The translations under genes and the position numbers were made by a program. Shown here piece after piece: positions 51,057 through 60,138 of a stretch of DNA of 64,000 nt. The stretch lies in the NCBI GenBank assembly GCA_963760125.1, contig CAVXBV010000014.1, positions 322,980 through 386,979 on the forward strand, given 5' to 3'. Under the pieces are notes generated by a model. That model did no database searches. It was not told the DNA's origin and saw only the letters and a list, made by a program, of their open reading frames with translations. This stretch comes from RYN-111 sp963760125 (GTDB lineage Bacteria; Actinomycetota; Actinomycetes; Mycobacteriales; SCTD01). Positions within the stretch are counted from its first letter, which is position 1, and each line of letters begins with the position of its first letter.

Positions 51057-53437
51057 TCGGCGAGAGCGCCTTTCCCGTCGAGCCCTGGGCGGTCCGCGAG
51101 ACCACGCTCGACCTCGACATCCTGGCGCAGACCGAGTCCGTGTTCGCCCTGTCGAACGGGCACGTCGGACTGCGCGGCAACCTCGACGAGGGCGAGCCGC
51201 ACGGCATCCCCGGCACCTATCTCGCCGGCGTCTACGAGCTCCGCCCCCTCCCCTACGCGGAGGGGGGCTACGGCTACCCGGAGTCCGGCCAGAGCGTCGT
51301 CGACGTCACCAACGGCAAGCTCATCCGGCTGCTCGTCGACGACGAGCCGCTCGACGTCCGGTACGGCGATCTGCACCGGCACGAGCGGGTGCTGGACTTC
51401 CGGTCCGGCACCCTGGAGCGCGACCTCGAGTGGACCTCGCCGGCCGGTCGCACCGTGCGTGTCCGCTCCACCCGGCTGGTGTCGCTGACCCACCGCGCCG
51501 TGGCCGCCGTCGTCTACGAGGTCGAGGCCGTCGCCGACGGTACGCGCGTCATCGTGCAGAGCGAGCTCGTGGCGAACGAGACCCAACCTGCGGCGTCGTC
51601 TGACCCTCGGGTGGCGAGCGCGCTCGCCAACGCGCTGGAGGCCGTCAGCCAGGACACCCAGCCGTGCGGGGCTGTCCTGCTGCACCGCACCAAGGCGTCT
51701 CAGCTGATGGTCGGGGCCGGCATGGACCACGAGGTCGACGCACCGGGCCACGTGGCCATTGAGCAGGACACGCGGGAGGACTGGGCCCGGACGACGTTCG
51801 CCACCACGCTCGACGCCGGGCAGACGCTGCGGGTGGTCAAGCTCATCGCGTACGGCTGGTCCTCGACGCGTTCCGAGCCTGCGGTCCGTGACCAGGTCGC
51901 CGCAGCGCTGACCGGCGCCCGTACCGCAGGCTGGGAGCAGCTCCTTGCCGACCAGCGCACCTTCCTGGACGACTTCTGGGAGGGCGCCGACGTCGAGGTC
52001 GACGGAGATCCCGTGCTGCAGCAGGCGGTCCGCTTCGGGCTCTTCCACGTGATGCAGGCCGCCGTCCGCACGGAGCGCCGCGCCATCAGCTCGAAGGGCC
52101 TCACCGGGCCCGGGTACGACGGTCATGCCTTCTGGGACACCGAAGGCTTCGTGCTGCCGGTCCTCGCCGCCACCGTCCCCCTCGCCGCTCGGGACGCGCT
52201 GCTGTGGCGACACTCGACCCTGGACACGGCGCGCGCCAGGGCAGCGACCCTCGGCCTACGGGGCGCGGCGTTCCCCTGGCGGACGATCGCCGGGGAGGAG
52301 TGCTCCGGCTACTGGCCGGCCGGCACCGCGGGGTTCCACGTGAACGCCGACATCTCCTTCGCCGTCGAGAGGTACGTCGCCGCCACCGGCGACAGCGACT
52401 TCGACGAGAGCGTCGGCACCGAGCTCCTCGTCGAGACCGCCCGCCTCTGGTCCTCCCTCGGCCACCACGACCGGCACGGCGTGTGGCACCTGGACGGGGT
52501 CACGGGACCGGACGAGTACAGCGCGATCGCCGACGACAACGTGTTCACCAACCTCATGGCCTCGCGCAACCTGGTGGCCGCCCACCAGGCGTGCGAGCGC
52601 CATCCGCGCCGCGCCCAGGAGCTCGGCGTCACCCACGAGGAGCTCGCGTCCTGGGACGCTGCCGCGCGCACCGTCGCCGTGCCCTACGACGACCAGCTCG
52701 GCGTGCACGAGCAGTCGCGCGGGTTCACCCTCTACCGCGAGTGGGACTTCGCGTTCGCCCACGACAACGACCAGTACCCGTTGCTCCTGCACGCGCCGTA
52801 CGTCGAGCTCTACCGCTCGCAGGTCTGCAAGCAGGCCGACCTGCTGCTGGCTCTGCATTGGTGCGGCGCGGCGTTCACCGACGAGCAGAAGGCCCGCAAC
52901 GTCGACTACTACGAGCGGCGCACGGTCCGCGACTCCTCGCTGTCGGCCTGCACGCAGGCCGTCACCTGCGCCGAGGTCGGCCACCTCGAGCTGGCCCACG
53001 ACTACGCCACCGAGGCCGCCCTCATCGACCTGCACGACCTGCACCGCAACAGTCGCGACGGCCTGCACATGGCCTCACTGGCGGGCTCCTGGACGGCGCT
53101 CGTCGAGGGGTTCGGCGGCCTGCGGGTCGTCGGTGAGACCTTGCAGTTCGCCCCCGCGCTCCCGAGCGGGTTCGACCGGCTGGCCTTCCACCTGCGCTGG
53201 CGCGGCGGGCTGGTCCACGTGAGCATCACGCACGACGAGGCGACGTACCTGGTGGAAGGTGCCTCGCTCGTGCTGCACCACGACGGCGAGCGGATCCCGC
53301 TGGCCGAAGGGGAGTCGGCCCGGCGCCCGGTCCAGGTCCGGACGGCCCTCCTGCCCGCGCCACCCCAGCCGGTCGGTCGGGCTCCGCGCCGGCACGCCGA
53401 GCGCTCCCAGCGCCGTCGCTCAGGACAGGAAGGCTGA
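51053..53437 (+). CDS. Glycoside hydrolase family 65 disaccharide phosphorylase
   Basis: A 794-residue protein: an N-terminal beta-sandwich (~1-260), linker, (alpha/alpha)6 barrel and C-terminal sheets. The general acid Glu is in VTGPDEYSAIADDNVFTN (~residues 482-499), preceded by the barrel motifs GYDGHAFWDTEGFVLPVL and GAAFPWRTIAGEECSGYWPA. The phosphate-binding GLHMASLAGSWTALVEGFGG (~672-691) with His and Ser argues for phosphorolysis rather than hydrolysis. Maltose, trehalose or kojibiose phosphorylase are all possible; each yields beta-glucose 1-phosphate, the substrate of the coupled upstream gene (GTGA overlap). A basic tail (RAPRRHAERSQRRRSGQ) ends the protein. Confidence 0.94.
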   Translation: MIGESAFPVEPWAVRETTLDLDILAQTESVFALSNGHVGLRGNLDEGEPHGIPGTYLAGVYELRPLPYAEGGYGYPESGQSVVDVTNGKLIRLLVDDEPLDVRYGDLHRHERVLDFRSGTLERDLEWTSPAGRTVRVRSTRLVSLTHRAVAAVVYEVEAVADGTRVIVQSELVANETQPAASSDPRVASALANALEAVSQDTQPCGAVLLHRTKASQLMVGAGMDHEVDAPGHVAIEQDTREDWARTTFATTLDAGQTLRVVKLIAYGWSSTRSEPAVRDQVAAALTGARTAGWEQLLADQRTFLDDFWEGADVEVDGDPVLQQAVRFGLFHVMQAAVRTERRAISSKGLTGPGYDGHAFWDTEGFVLPVLAATVPLAARDALLWRHSTLDTARARAATLGLRGAAFPWRTIAGEECSGYWPAGTAGFHVNADISFAVERYVAATGDSDFDESVGTELLVETARLWSSLGHHDRHGVWHLDGVTGPDEYSAIADDNVFTNLMASRNLVAAHQACERHPRRAQELGVTHEELASWDAAARTVAVPYDDQLGVHEQSRGFTLYREWDFAFAHDNDQYPLLLHAPYVELYRSQVCKQADLLLALHWCGAAFTDEQKARNVDYYERRTVRDSSLSACTQAVTCAEVGHLELAHDYATEAALIDLHDLHRNSRDGLHMASLAGSWTALVEGFGGLRVVGETLQFAPALPSGFDRLAFHLRWRGGLVHVSITHDEATYLVEGASLVLHHDGERIPLAEGESARRPVQVRTALLPAPPQPVGRAPRRHAERSQRRRSGQEG

Positions 53438-53462
53438 CCCCGCCGCCGGCGTTGTACGCGTC

Positions 53463-54481
53463 GTGACCGACCTCAGCGTGCTCGACCTCGCTCCCGTCGC
53501 CTCCGGTCGGACCACGCCGCAGGCCGTGCAGGAGTCGATCGCGCTCGCCCGCGAGGCGAGCGGCTCGGCTTCGGGCGCGTGTGGGTCGCCGAGCACCACG
53601 GCATGCCGGGCATCGCCTCCAGCGCCCCCGCCGTGCTCATCGCGGCGCTCGCCGGGGCCACGTCGCGCATCCGCGTCGGTTCCGGCGGCGTCATGCTCCC
53701 GAACCACCCGCCCCTGGTGGTGGCGGAGCAGTTCGGGTTGCTCGAAGCGCTGCACCCCGGGCGCATCGACCTCGGGCTCGGTCGGGCGCCCGGAACCGAT
53801 CCCCGTACGGCGTCGCTGCTGCGACGCGGGAACGCCGACGACTTCCCCGGCGAGCTGGCGCTCCTCCGGGCGTTCTTCGACGGGCCCGTCGAGGGCGTGC
53901 ACGCCGTGCCCGCCGCGGGGAACCGGCCCGACATCTGGCTGCTCGGCTCGAGCGGCTTCTCCGCCCAGCTCGCGGGTCTGCTGGGTCTGCCGTTCGCGTT
54001 CGCCCACCACTTCAGCGGGGAGAACACCCTCGCCGCCCTGGACCTCTACCGGCAGTCGTTCCGGCCGGGCGTCCTGCCCGCGCCGTACGCCCTGGTGTCA
54101 GCGAGTGTCCTCGTGGCAGACACCGACGCCGAGGCCCGGCGCCTGGCCCTGCCCGGGGTCCTGTCCTTCGTGCGCCTCCGCCAGGGGCGGCCCGGCGTCC
54201 TTCCCACGCAGGAGGAGGCCGAGGCGCACGACTGGTCGCCGCAGGAGCGGGCGTTCGCGGAGCACCGGCTCGACAGCGCCGTCCTGGGCTCGCCCGACAC
54301 CGTCCTTGCTGGGACACAGGCGCTGGTCGCCGCCACCGGCGCCGACGAGGTCATGGTCACGACGACCGCCCACGACCCGCAGGACCGGTTGCGCAGCTAC
54401 CAGCTGCTCGCGCAGGTGGCGGCGCGGCCGGGGAGCGGACTCGTGCTCCCCCTCACGGGCGCGGCAGCAACCGGTCGCTGA
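53463..54481 (+). CDS. Luciferase-like (LLM class) flavin-dependent oxidoreductase (one frameshift)
   Basis: Reconstructed ~340 residues. The start MTDLSVLDLAPVASGRTTPQ and AVQESIALAREA is in one frame. Restoring one base near 53560-53570 gives RLGFGRVWVAEHHGMPGIAS and the rest: SRIRVGSGGVMLPNHPPLVV, LHPGRIDLGLGRAPGTDP, IWLLGSSGFSAQLA, FAFAHHFSG, and a C-terminal helical end. The AEHH and 'GRIDLGLGRAPG' blocks define the MsnO8-type LLM subgroup, which uses reduced FMN; the substrate is unknown. It starts 25 bases after GH65. The 3' end overlaps the convergent acyl-CoA dehydrogenase by 29 bases. Confidence 0.88.
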
Positions 54482-55646
54482 TGATCCTGCGCTGGATCTC
54501 GCTGGTGCCCTCGAAGATGGTCGTGAGCCGAGCGTCCCGCCAGTAGCGCTCGACCCGCCGCTCCGTCGTGTAGCCGTTGCCGCCGTGCAGCTGCATCGCC
54601 TGGCCGGTCACCCGGACGGCCATCTCGGTGCACTGGAGCTTCACCATCGCGGCCTCGCTCTCGCACGGCACGCCGGCATCGAGCAGATGCGCGACCTGGC
54701 ACCACATCGCACGGGCCTGCACGACGTCGGCGGCCATGTCGGCGAGGGCGAACCGGAGCGCCTGGAAGTCGCCGATCGGGTGACCGAACTGCTCGCGCTC
54801 CTGCAGGTACGCCGTCGTGTCCTCCAGGGCGCCGCGGGCCACGCCGACGGCCCGCGCAGCGGTGTGCACGCGCGCGATGTTCAGACCGCGCTGGACCGAG
54901 GCGAACCCGCCCTCGTCGGCCGAGGACCCGCTGTCGCCGTACAACCCGGTGAGGCGGTCGGTGTCGGGCACCCGGACCTCGTCGAGCAGCAGGTCCCAGG
55001 TGAGGAAGCCGTGGTAGCCGATCTTGTCGATGACCGTCCCGGTCATCCCCTCGGGCCACGCGCCGCGGTCCTTCACGACGAGGAACGGCTCGAGCCCGGC
55101 GGAGCGCGGCTCGTCCGGGCCAGGCTCGCGGACCCGCGCGAGCACCTCGATGAAGTCCGCGGCCAGGGCGTTGCCGGCCCAGCGCTTGTGGCCGCTCAGC
55201 ACCCAGTCGTCGCCGTCGCGGGTGGCCGTCGTGGCCACGCCCGCGAGGTCGGACCCCGCGTCCGGCTCGGACAGGGCGATGGAGCCGATCCAGTCGCCCC
55301 GGGCGGACTGCGCGAGCAGGTCCTCGCGCCGGGCCCGGTCGGTCACCTGGGTGCCGAGTCCCTGGCCCCGGGCGAGGATGCTCGCCACGCTGAGCCAGGC
55401 ACGGGCGAGCTCCTCCGAGACCAGGCAGTACTCGAACACCCCGAGCCCGAGACCGCCCTGCGCGGTCGGGAGCGTCAGGCCGAACCAGCCGAGCTCGGCC
55501 ATCCCCTCGACCAGCGCCGTCGGCATCTCCCCCTTCACGGGATCGAGGGCGTCGGCGGCTGGGAGCACGACCTCGTGAGCGAAGGCCGCAGCCCTCGCCT
55601 GCAAGGCCAGCCGCTCGGGGGTCGCCCAGGGAGCGAGGAGGTCCAT
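54453..55646 (-). CDS. Acyl-CoA dehydrogenase
   Basis: A 397-residue flavoprotein. WIGSIALSEPDAGSDLAG (~residues 117-134) binds FAD/acyl chain; VLSGHKRWAGNALAADFI, YLQEREQFGHPIGDFQALRF (~278-297), QLHGGNGYTTERRVERYWRD (~355-374) and the C-terminal catalytic Glu in TTIFEGTSEIQRRIISDRLL are all intact. It introduces the alpha-beta double bond in acyl-CoA and passes electrons to ETF. The redoxin gene upstream on the same strand (30-base gap) begins behind a KstR-like operator, so steroid- or branched-lipid catabolism is a reasonable guess. ATG start MDLLAPWATPERLALQ. Confidence 0.94.
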   Translation of the reverse strand: MDLLAPWATPERLALQARAAAFAHEVVLPAADALDPVKGEMPTALVEGMAELGWFGLTLPTAQGGLGLGVFEYCLVSEELARAWLSVASILARGQGLGTQVTDRARREDLLAQSARGDWIGSIALSEPDAGSDLAGVATTATRDGDDWVLSGHKRWAGNALAADFIEVLARVREPGPDEPRSAGLEPFLVVKDRGAWPEGMTGTVIDKIGYHGFLTWDLLLDEVRVPDTDRLTGLYGDSGSSADEGGFASVQRGLNIARVHTAARAVGVARGALEDTTAYLQEREQFGHPIGDFQALRFALADMAADVVQARAMWCQVAHLLDAGVPCESEAAMVKLQCTEMAVRVTGQAMQLHGGNGYTTERRVERYWRDARLTTIFEGTSEIQRRIISDRLLPRP

Positions 55647-55676
55647 CTGCCGAAATTACTCGCGTCAGGGGTGGGT

Positions 55677-56645
55677 TCAGGGGGTGGGGGTGTAGCCCGG
55701 GCGGCCGGCGTCGTTCCACTGCTCCCAGAGCTCGAAGAACTCCGTGCCGAACGGGTCTTGACCACGCAGCGGCATCGAGGCCCGTCGGATGCTGAAGTCG
55801 AGCGGGGCCAGGTCCACTGCACGCGTGAAGTGCTGCTCGGCCAGCACCCCGTGACCGTGGCGGTGCAGCCACGCAGCGAGGCGGCGCTCCGCCCTCGCGG
55901 TGCGGAGGTCCTCGTCGTCAGCCGGGGGCTCGACCAACGGGACGTCCCCGCCTCGGACCCACGCGCGGAGGGCGTCGTGGTGGCGCTCGGCGTCGACCTG
56001 GGTGAACTCCAGGAACTGGTCGTCGCCCGGGGCGATCGTCGGGGGCTTCACGACGCGTCCCTGCTCGTCGAGCCAGACCGTGGCCGGGACGTTGACGATG
56101 CCGAAGACGTCGGACACGCGGTGCTCGGGATCCACCGCGGTCGGCATGCCGTCCTGCACCCACGGGCGGACCGCCTCGTTGTCCTCATCGAGCGCGATGG
56201 TCACGATGTCGAGGCCGTCAGCCTTCAGCTCGTCGGCGAGCTGCTTCCACGCCGGCAGCTCGTAGCGGCAGCCGCACCAGGTGGACCACGCGACGACGGC
56301 GGTCTTGCGCCCTGAGCCGGTCACCGGCACGTCGATCCCGTCGACGTCGCGCAGCACCAGCTCGGGCGCGACGGCGCCGACCGCCGTCGTCGTGCCGCCT
56401 GCCTCCCCCAGCACCGCGACCCACGCACCGTCCACCTCCGCGACGGCCAGCGGACGGCGCAGCGCGTCGGCCACCTCAGCCAGCGAGACCGGGGCCGTGA
56501 GTCGCGTCGGTACGCAGACGTCACCGCGGCACAGCCCGACGTCCTTGAGCTCCCAGCCGGTGGCGGCGAGCAGCGCGTCGCCCGTCAGCAGCAGGCCGTC
56601 GGAGGCGACGACGGTCTCGCGGTCGGAGTCCAGCACCGTGATCAT
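55677..56645 (-). CDS. Thioredoxin-like (redoxin) domain protein
   Basis: A 322-residue cytoplasmic protein without signal peptide. The N-terminal ~100 residues are unfamiliar and contain a CRGDVC pair. The redoxin domain (~100-215) has AVVAWSTWCGCRYELPAW, i.e. WCGC in place of the usual WCxxC, TIALDEDNEAVRPWVQDG, and the cis-Pro VPATVWLDEQGRVV. A helical TPR-like end (RAERRLAAWLHRHGHGVLAEQHF) follows. With CGC spacing instead of CxxC, thiol chemistry may differ (reductase or peroxiredoxin-like use of one Cys). It precedes the acyl-CoA dehydrogenase on the same strand. A GTG three codons upstream is an alternative start and would overlap the operator. Confidence 0.82.
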   Translation of the reverse strand: MITVLDSDRETVVASDGLLLTGDALLAATGWELKDVGLCRGDVCVPTRLTAPVSLAEVADALRRPLAVAEVDGAWVAVLGEAGGTTTAVGAVAPELVLRDVDGIDVPVTGSGRKTAVVAWSTWCGCRYELPAWKQLADELKADGLDIVTIALDEDNEAVRPWVQDGMPTAVDPEHRVSDVFGIVNVPATVWLDEQGRVVKPPTIAPGDDQFLEFTQVDAERHHDALRAWVRGGDVPLVEPPADDEDLRTARAERRLAAWLHRHGHGVLAEQHFTRAVDLAPLDFSIRRASMPLRGQDPFGTEFFELWEQWNDAGRPGYTPTP

Positions 56646-56653
56646 GCCGCGCA

Positions 56654-56673
56654 CTCTAGAACAGGTTCTAGAG
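56654..56673. promoter_or_regulatory. KstR-like operator palindrome
   Basis: CTCTAGAACAGGTTCTAGAG has perfect 9-bp arms around AG. Its core TAGAACAGGTTCTA fits the published KstR consensus TnnAACnnGTTnnA at every fixed position. KstR is the TetR-family repressor of cholesterol and related lipid catabolism in mycobacteria and other actinobacteria. It sits between the DUF445 stop and the redoxin start, so it should control the redoxin/acyl-CoA dehydrogenase transcript. Confidence 0.65.
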
Positions 56674-57924
56674 AAGCGCCGTCGCCGCGTGGATGGCCAG
56701 GCCGGCCAGCGCGCCGACCGCTGTCCCGTTGATGCGGATGAACTGCAGGTCCCGGCCCACGGCGAGCTCGATGTTCTTCGAGGCGTCGCGGGCGTCCCAC
56801 TTCTCGACCTGGCCGCGGATCAGCTGGGTCACCTCGTCGCCGTAGTTCTCCACGGCGTGCCCGACGACCGCCTCCGCGACCTGCTCGAGCCGCCCGCGGA
56901 ACGCGGCGTCGTCGGCCACCCGGTCCGCGACCGAGCGCACCAGGGCGGCCAGCCGGTCGTGCAGCGCCCCGTCGCTGTCGGACAGGGACTCCCGGATCGA
57001 GGCGATCGCGTCGGTCACGACGTCATGGAGCACCGCCTGCGCCTGCGGGTCGTCGAGCAGGCGCAGCACGATCTGGTCCAGCTCCGCCGCGGCCTCCTGG
57101 TCGGTCTGCAGGGCCTGCGCGACCCCGCGCAGCAGGCCGTCGAGCTGGTGGCGGAGCGGGTGGGCGGGGTCGCGGGCGACGTCACGCAGCAGGTCGGCCA
57201 TGTCGTCGATGCCCGCACGGATCCGCTTGTCCGACACGAGCAGGGCGGCCAGCCAGCCGCGCCCGTCGACGAACTCCCGCACCGACGGCAGCAGCGGCTC
57301 GCGGTTGGTCCGCAGGTAGGCGCTGGCCCGCGCCGCAGCCACGTCCATCAGCGGTCGCTGCGTCCCGCCGTCCACCGCCCGCTCGAGGAACCGGCCGAGC
57401 ACCGGGGCGTAGGACCGACGGGCCTGGTCGCGGCGGAGCAGCTCCAGCGCCGAGGCGACGACAGCGTCCTCGTCGAGCGCGCCGAGCAGGGCGCTGGCGT
57501 TGAACGCCACCTCGCGGGCGACCCGGTCGGCGACCTCCGGCCGCCGGAGGGTCGCCGCGGCCTTCTGCAGCACCGCCGCCTCGCGCAGCTGGTCGAGCAC
57601 CACCTCCCGGGTGAGGAAGTGGCCGGTCACGAACTCCCCGAGCTTGGTCGCGAGCTCGTCCTTCTTGCGCGGCACCAGACCGGTGTGCGGGATCGGCAGC
57701 CCGAGCGGGCGGCGGAACAGCGCCGTCACGGCGAACCAGTCCGCGAGGCCACCGACCATCGCGGCCTCGGACCCGGCCCGGACGAACTCCGCGACGGTAC
57801 CGTCGACCTGCAGGCTCACGACGTAGACGACCGCCGCCAGCAGCAGCAGGCCGGTCGCGGTGCGCTTCATCGACCGCAGCCGCGCGAGCGAGCGCGCGTC
57901 GGCGTCCAGCAGCGGCATCACCAC
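56668..57924 (-). CDS. DUF445 family membrane-anchored protein
   Basis: A 418-residue protein: a short Arg-rich N-terminus (SLARLRSMKRTATG), a membrane segment (LLLLAAVVYVVSL), the family signature EAAMVGGLADWFAVTALFRRPLGLPIPHTGLVP (blocks at ~53-85), IIP-like KKDELATKLGEFVTGHFL, then long helical repeats (~110-395) and a closing membrane segment (INGTAVGALAGLAIHAATALL). This two-ended membrane arrangement is typical of DUF445/YjiN-YheB proteins, of unknown function. The start could be either of two adjacent GTG codons or the ATG that follows (57918). Confidence 0.9.
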   Translation of the reverse strand: MVMPLLDADARSLARLRSMKRTATGLLLLAAVVYVVSLQVDGTVAEFVRAGSEAAMVGGLADWFAVTALFRRPLGLPIPHTGLVPRKKDELATKLGEFVTGHFLTREVVLDQLREAAVLQKAAATLRRPEVADRVAREVAFNASALLGALDEDAVVASALELLRRDQARRSYAPVLGRFLERAVDGGTQRPLMDVAAARASAYLRTNREPLLPSVREFVDGRGWLAALLVSDKRIRAGIDDMADLLRDVARDPAHPLRHQLDGLLRGVAQALQTDQEAAAELDQIVLRLLDDPQAQAVLHDVVTDAIASIRESLSDSDGALHDRLAALVRSVADRVADDAAFRGRLEQVAEAVVGHAVENYGDEVTQLIRGQVEKWDARDASKNIELAVGRDLQFIRINGTAVGALAGLAIHAATALL

Positions 57925-57944
57925 GCGGCGACCCTAGTCGCGCG

Positions 57945-60070
57945 TCAGTCCGCCAGCGCGGCGACCTCGGAGCGCGGCGCCGACGGCTTGATGCGCAGCA
58001 CCTTGGCCAGACCCGCCGGCATCCACCAGTTCCAGTCACCGAACAGCGACACCAGCGCGGGCACGAGCAGCGACCGCACGATCGTCGCGTCGAGCAGGAT
58101 GCCGAAGCCCAGCGCCGTGGCGAACAGCTTCAGGTCGGTGCCCGGGCCCGAGGACAGCGCGACGAACGCGAGGAACAAGATCAGCGCGGCGCTGGTCACC
58201 AGCCGCCCGGTGCGGGCGATGCCCTCGACGACGGCGCCGTCGGTCGTGGCCCCGTGCTCGTCGTACTCCTCGCGGATGCGGGCCAGGATGAACACCTCGT
58301 AGTCCATCGACAGGCCGAACAGGAAGGCGAAGACCATCAGCGGGATCCAGAAGGTCACCGCTCCGGTCGCGCTGACGCCGTAGATCGCGTCGGACCCGAA
58401 GCCGTGCTGCCAGAACAGCACCATGAACCCGAGCGTCGCGGCCAGGGTGATCAGGTTGAGCAGCACCGCCTTGATGGGCAGCAGCACCGAGCGGAACGCC
58501 CGGGCCAGCAGCACGAACGTCAGCAGCGCGATGAGCGCCAGCATCAGCGGGAAGTTGCCGTAGACCGCCTTGAGGAAGTCGATCTGGTCGGCGCCCGGCC
58601 CGGCGATCCCGAGGACCGCCGGCTCGTTCGCGGCGACCGCGCGGGCGTCGCGGACCGGCCCGACGCTGGTGGAGTTGACGGTCTCCTCCTGCGGGATCGC
58701 GAGGACGACGGTGTGGCCGTTGCGGACGTTGCCGGGTCGGTGGACACGAGCACGTCGGCGATGCCGTCGACGTGGCCAGCTTCGCGGCGACCTGCGGGGC
58801 CTGTCGTGGGGTGAGGACCTGCAGCGGCGTCAGCGTGCCGGTCGGCTCGCCGCCCTTCTTGAGCGTCTGCAGCGCCTCGTACGCCGGCCCGCTGGAGGCC
58901 AGCGAGTCCGACCCGGCCAGGCCGATCTTGATGCCGGCGAACGCGACGACCAGGGCGCCCATGACCAGCAGGGCCGCGCCCGCGGCCAGCCAGCGGCGCT
59001 TGACGACGCCGGCGGCCCACCGGCCCCACCACTTGCTGGCGGTGTTCTCGTGGCGGATCTTCGGCCAGTCGACCTTGGGCCCGATGCTCGACAGGATCGC
59101 CGGGGTCAGGGTCAGGGTGGTGAGCACGCTGGCCAGCGGGATCAGCGCGCCGCCGATCCCGATGCTGCGCATGAAGGGCACCGGCAGCACGACGAGCGCG
59201 AGCAGGCCGATGGCGACGGTGACGCCGCTGAAGATCACGGCCTTGCCGGCGGTCTCCATGGCGACGACGACGGCCTCGTGGTTGTCGCGGCCGTGGTCGC
59301 GCTCCTCGCGCCAGCGGGTGACGAGCAGCAGCGAGTAGTCGATCGCGACGCCGAGGCCGATGAGGGCGATGAGGAACTGCACGATGAACGACACGTCCAT
59401 GGCGTAGGTGATCGGCAGCAGCATGAGGAACGTGAGCAGGATCGAGGCGACCGCGACCAGCATCGGCAGCAGCGCGAGGAACGACGCGAAGACGAACACC
59501 AGCACGAGGAGCGCACCGCCGGCGCCGATGAGGGTCTCGGCGAGCACCCCGGGCCCGCTGCCGTCTCCTCCCCGATGGCCAGCACGTCCTCACCGGTCAC
59601 CCCGGCGGTCCAGCCGGTCGGCGCGGCCTCCTTCGTCGCGGCCCGGATCGCCTCGGTGGGCGGGAGCTCGGTGGGGTTGCTGGAGAAGCGGTAGAAGACC
59701 ATCCCGTACGCGGTGCGGTCGTCCTCGTGCGGAAGACCTTGTTGCCGCTGGTGGCCTCGTCCACCAGCCGCAGGCCCGGGGCCTGCGCGGCGACCTTGGC
59801 GAAGGCCCGTCGACCCCTGCCTCGTTGCCGGTGACGGTCTGGCCCTGCGGCGCGGTGACGGTCAGCAGGTACGGCGAGGTGAACCCGCCGTTGCCGAACT
59901 CGTCCACGATCTGCTTGGCGGCCTCCGTGCCCGGCTGGCCGGGCAGCGAGAAGTCGATGGTCACTCCGACCGTTCCGGCCCTGGCGCAGCCGCCCGGCGA
60001 CGAGCAAGACGACCCAGCCCACGACGATCAGGATCCGGTGGTGCAGGACGAGCTCGGCGAACCGACGCAT
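57945..60070 (-). pseudogene. MMPL/RND-family membrane transporter (at least five frameshifts)
   Basis: Reconstructed ~710 residues. N-terminus MRRFAELVLHHRILIVVGWV (TM1), then, in other frames, VTIDFSLPGQPGTEAAKQIV, SPYLLTVTAPQGQTVTGNE, MVFYRFSSNPTELPPTEA; then a long clean stretch with GGALLVLVFVFASFLALLPM, FIVQFLIALIGLGVAIDYSL (the GxxIDYSLLL motif with the proton-relay Asp-Tyr), and LATLGF/GLSMDYEVFILARIREEY (second half equivalent). Breaks lie near 59988, 59805, 59738, 59562 and 58715-58775. Conservation on all sides points to sequence error. MMPL proteins export lipids or siderophore-like molecules; the substrate is unknown. The stop is 20 bases from DUF445. Confidence 0.82.
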
Positions 60071-60138
60071 GAGCACCCCCCTGTGACTTGGACGGACGCG
60101 CGAGCCTAGCGCTGACGGGCGGCAGGCCATGCGATGAG

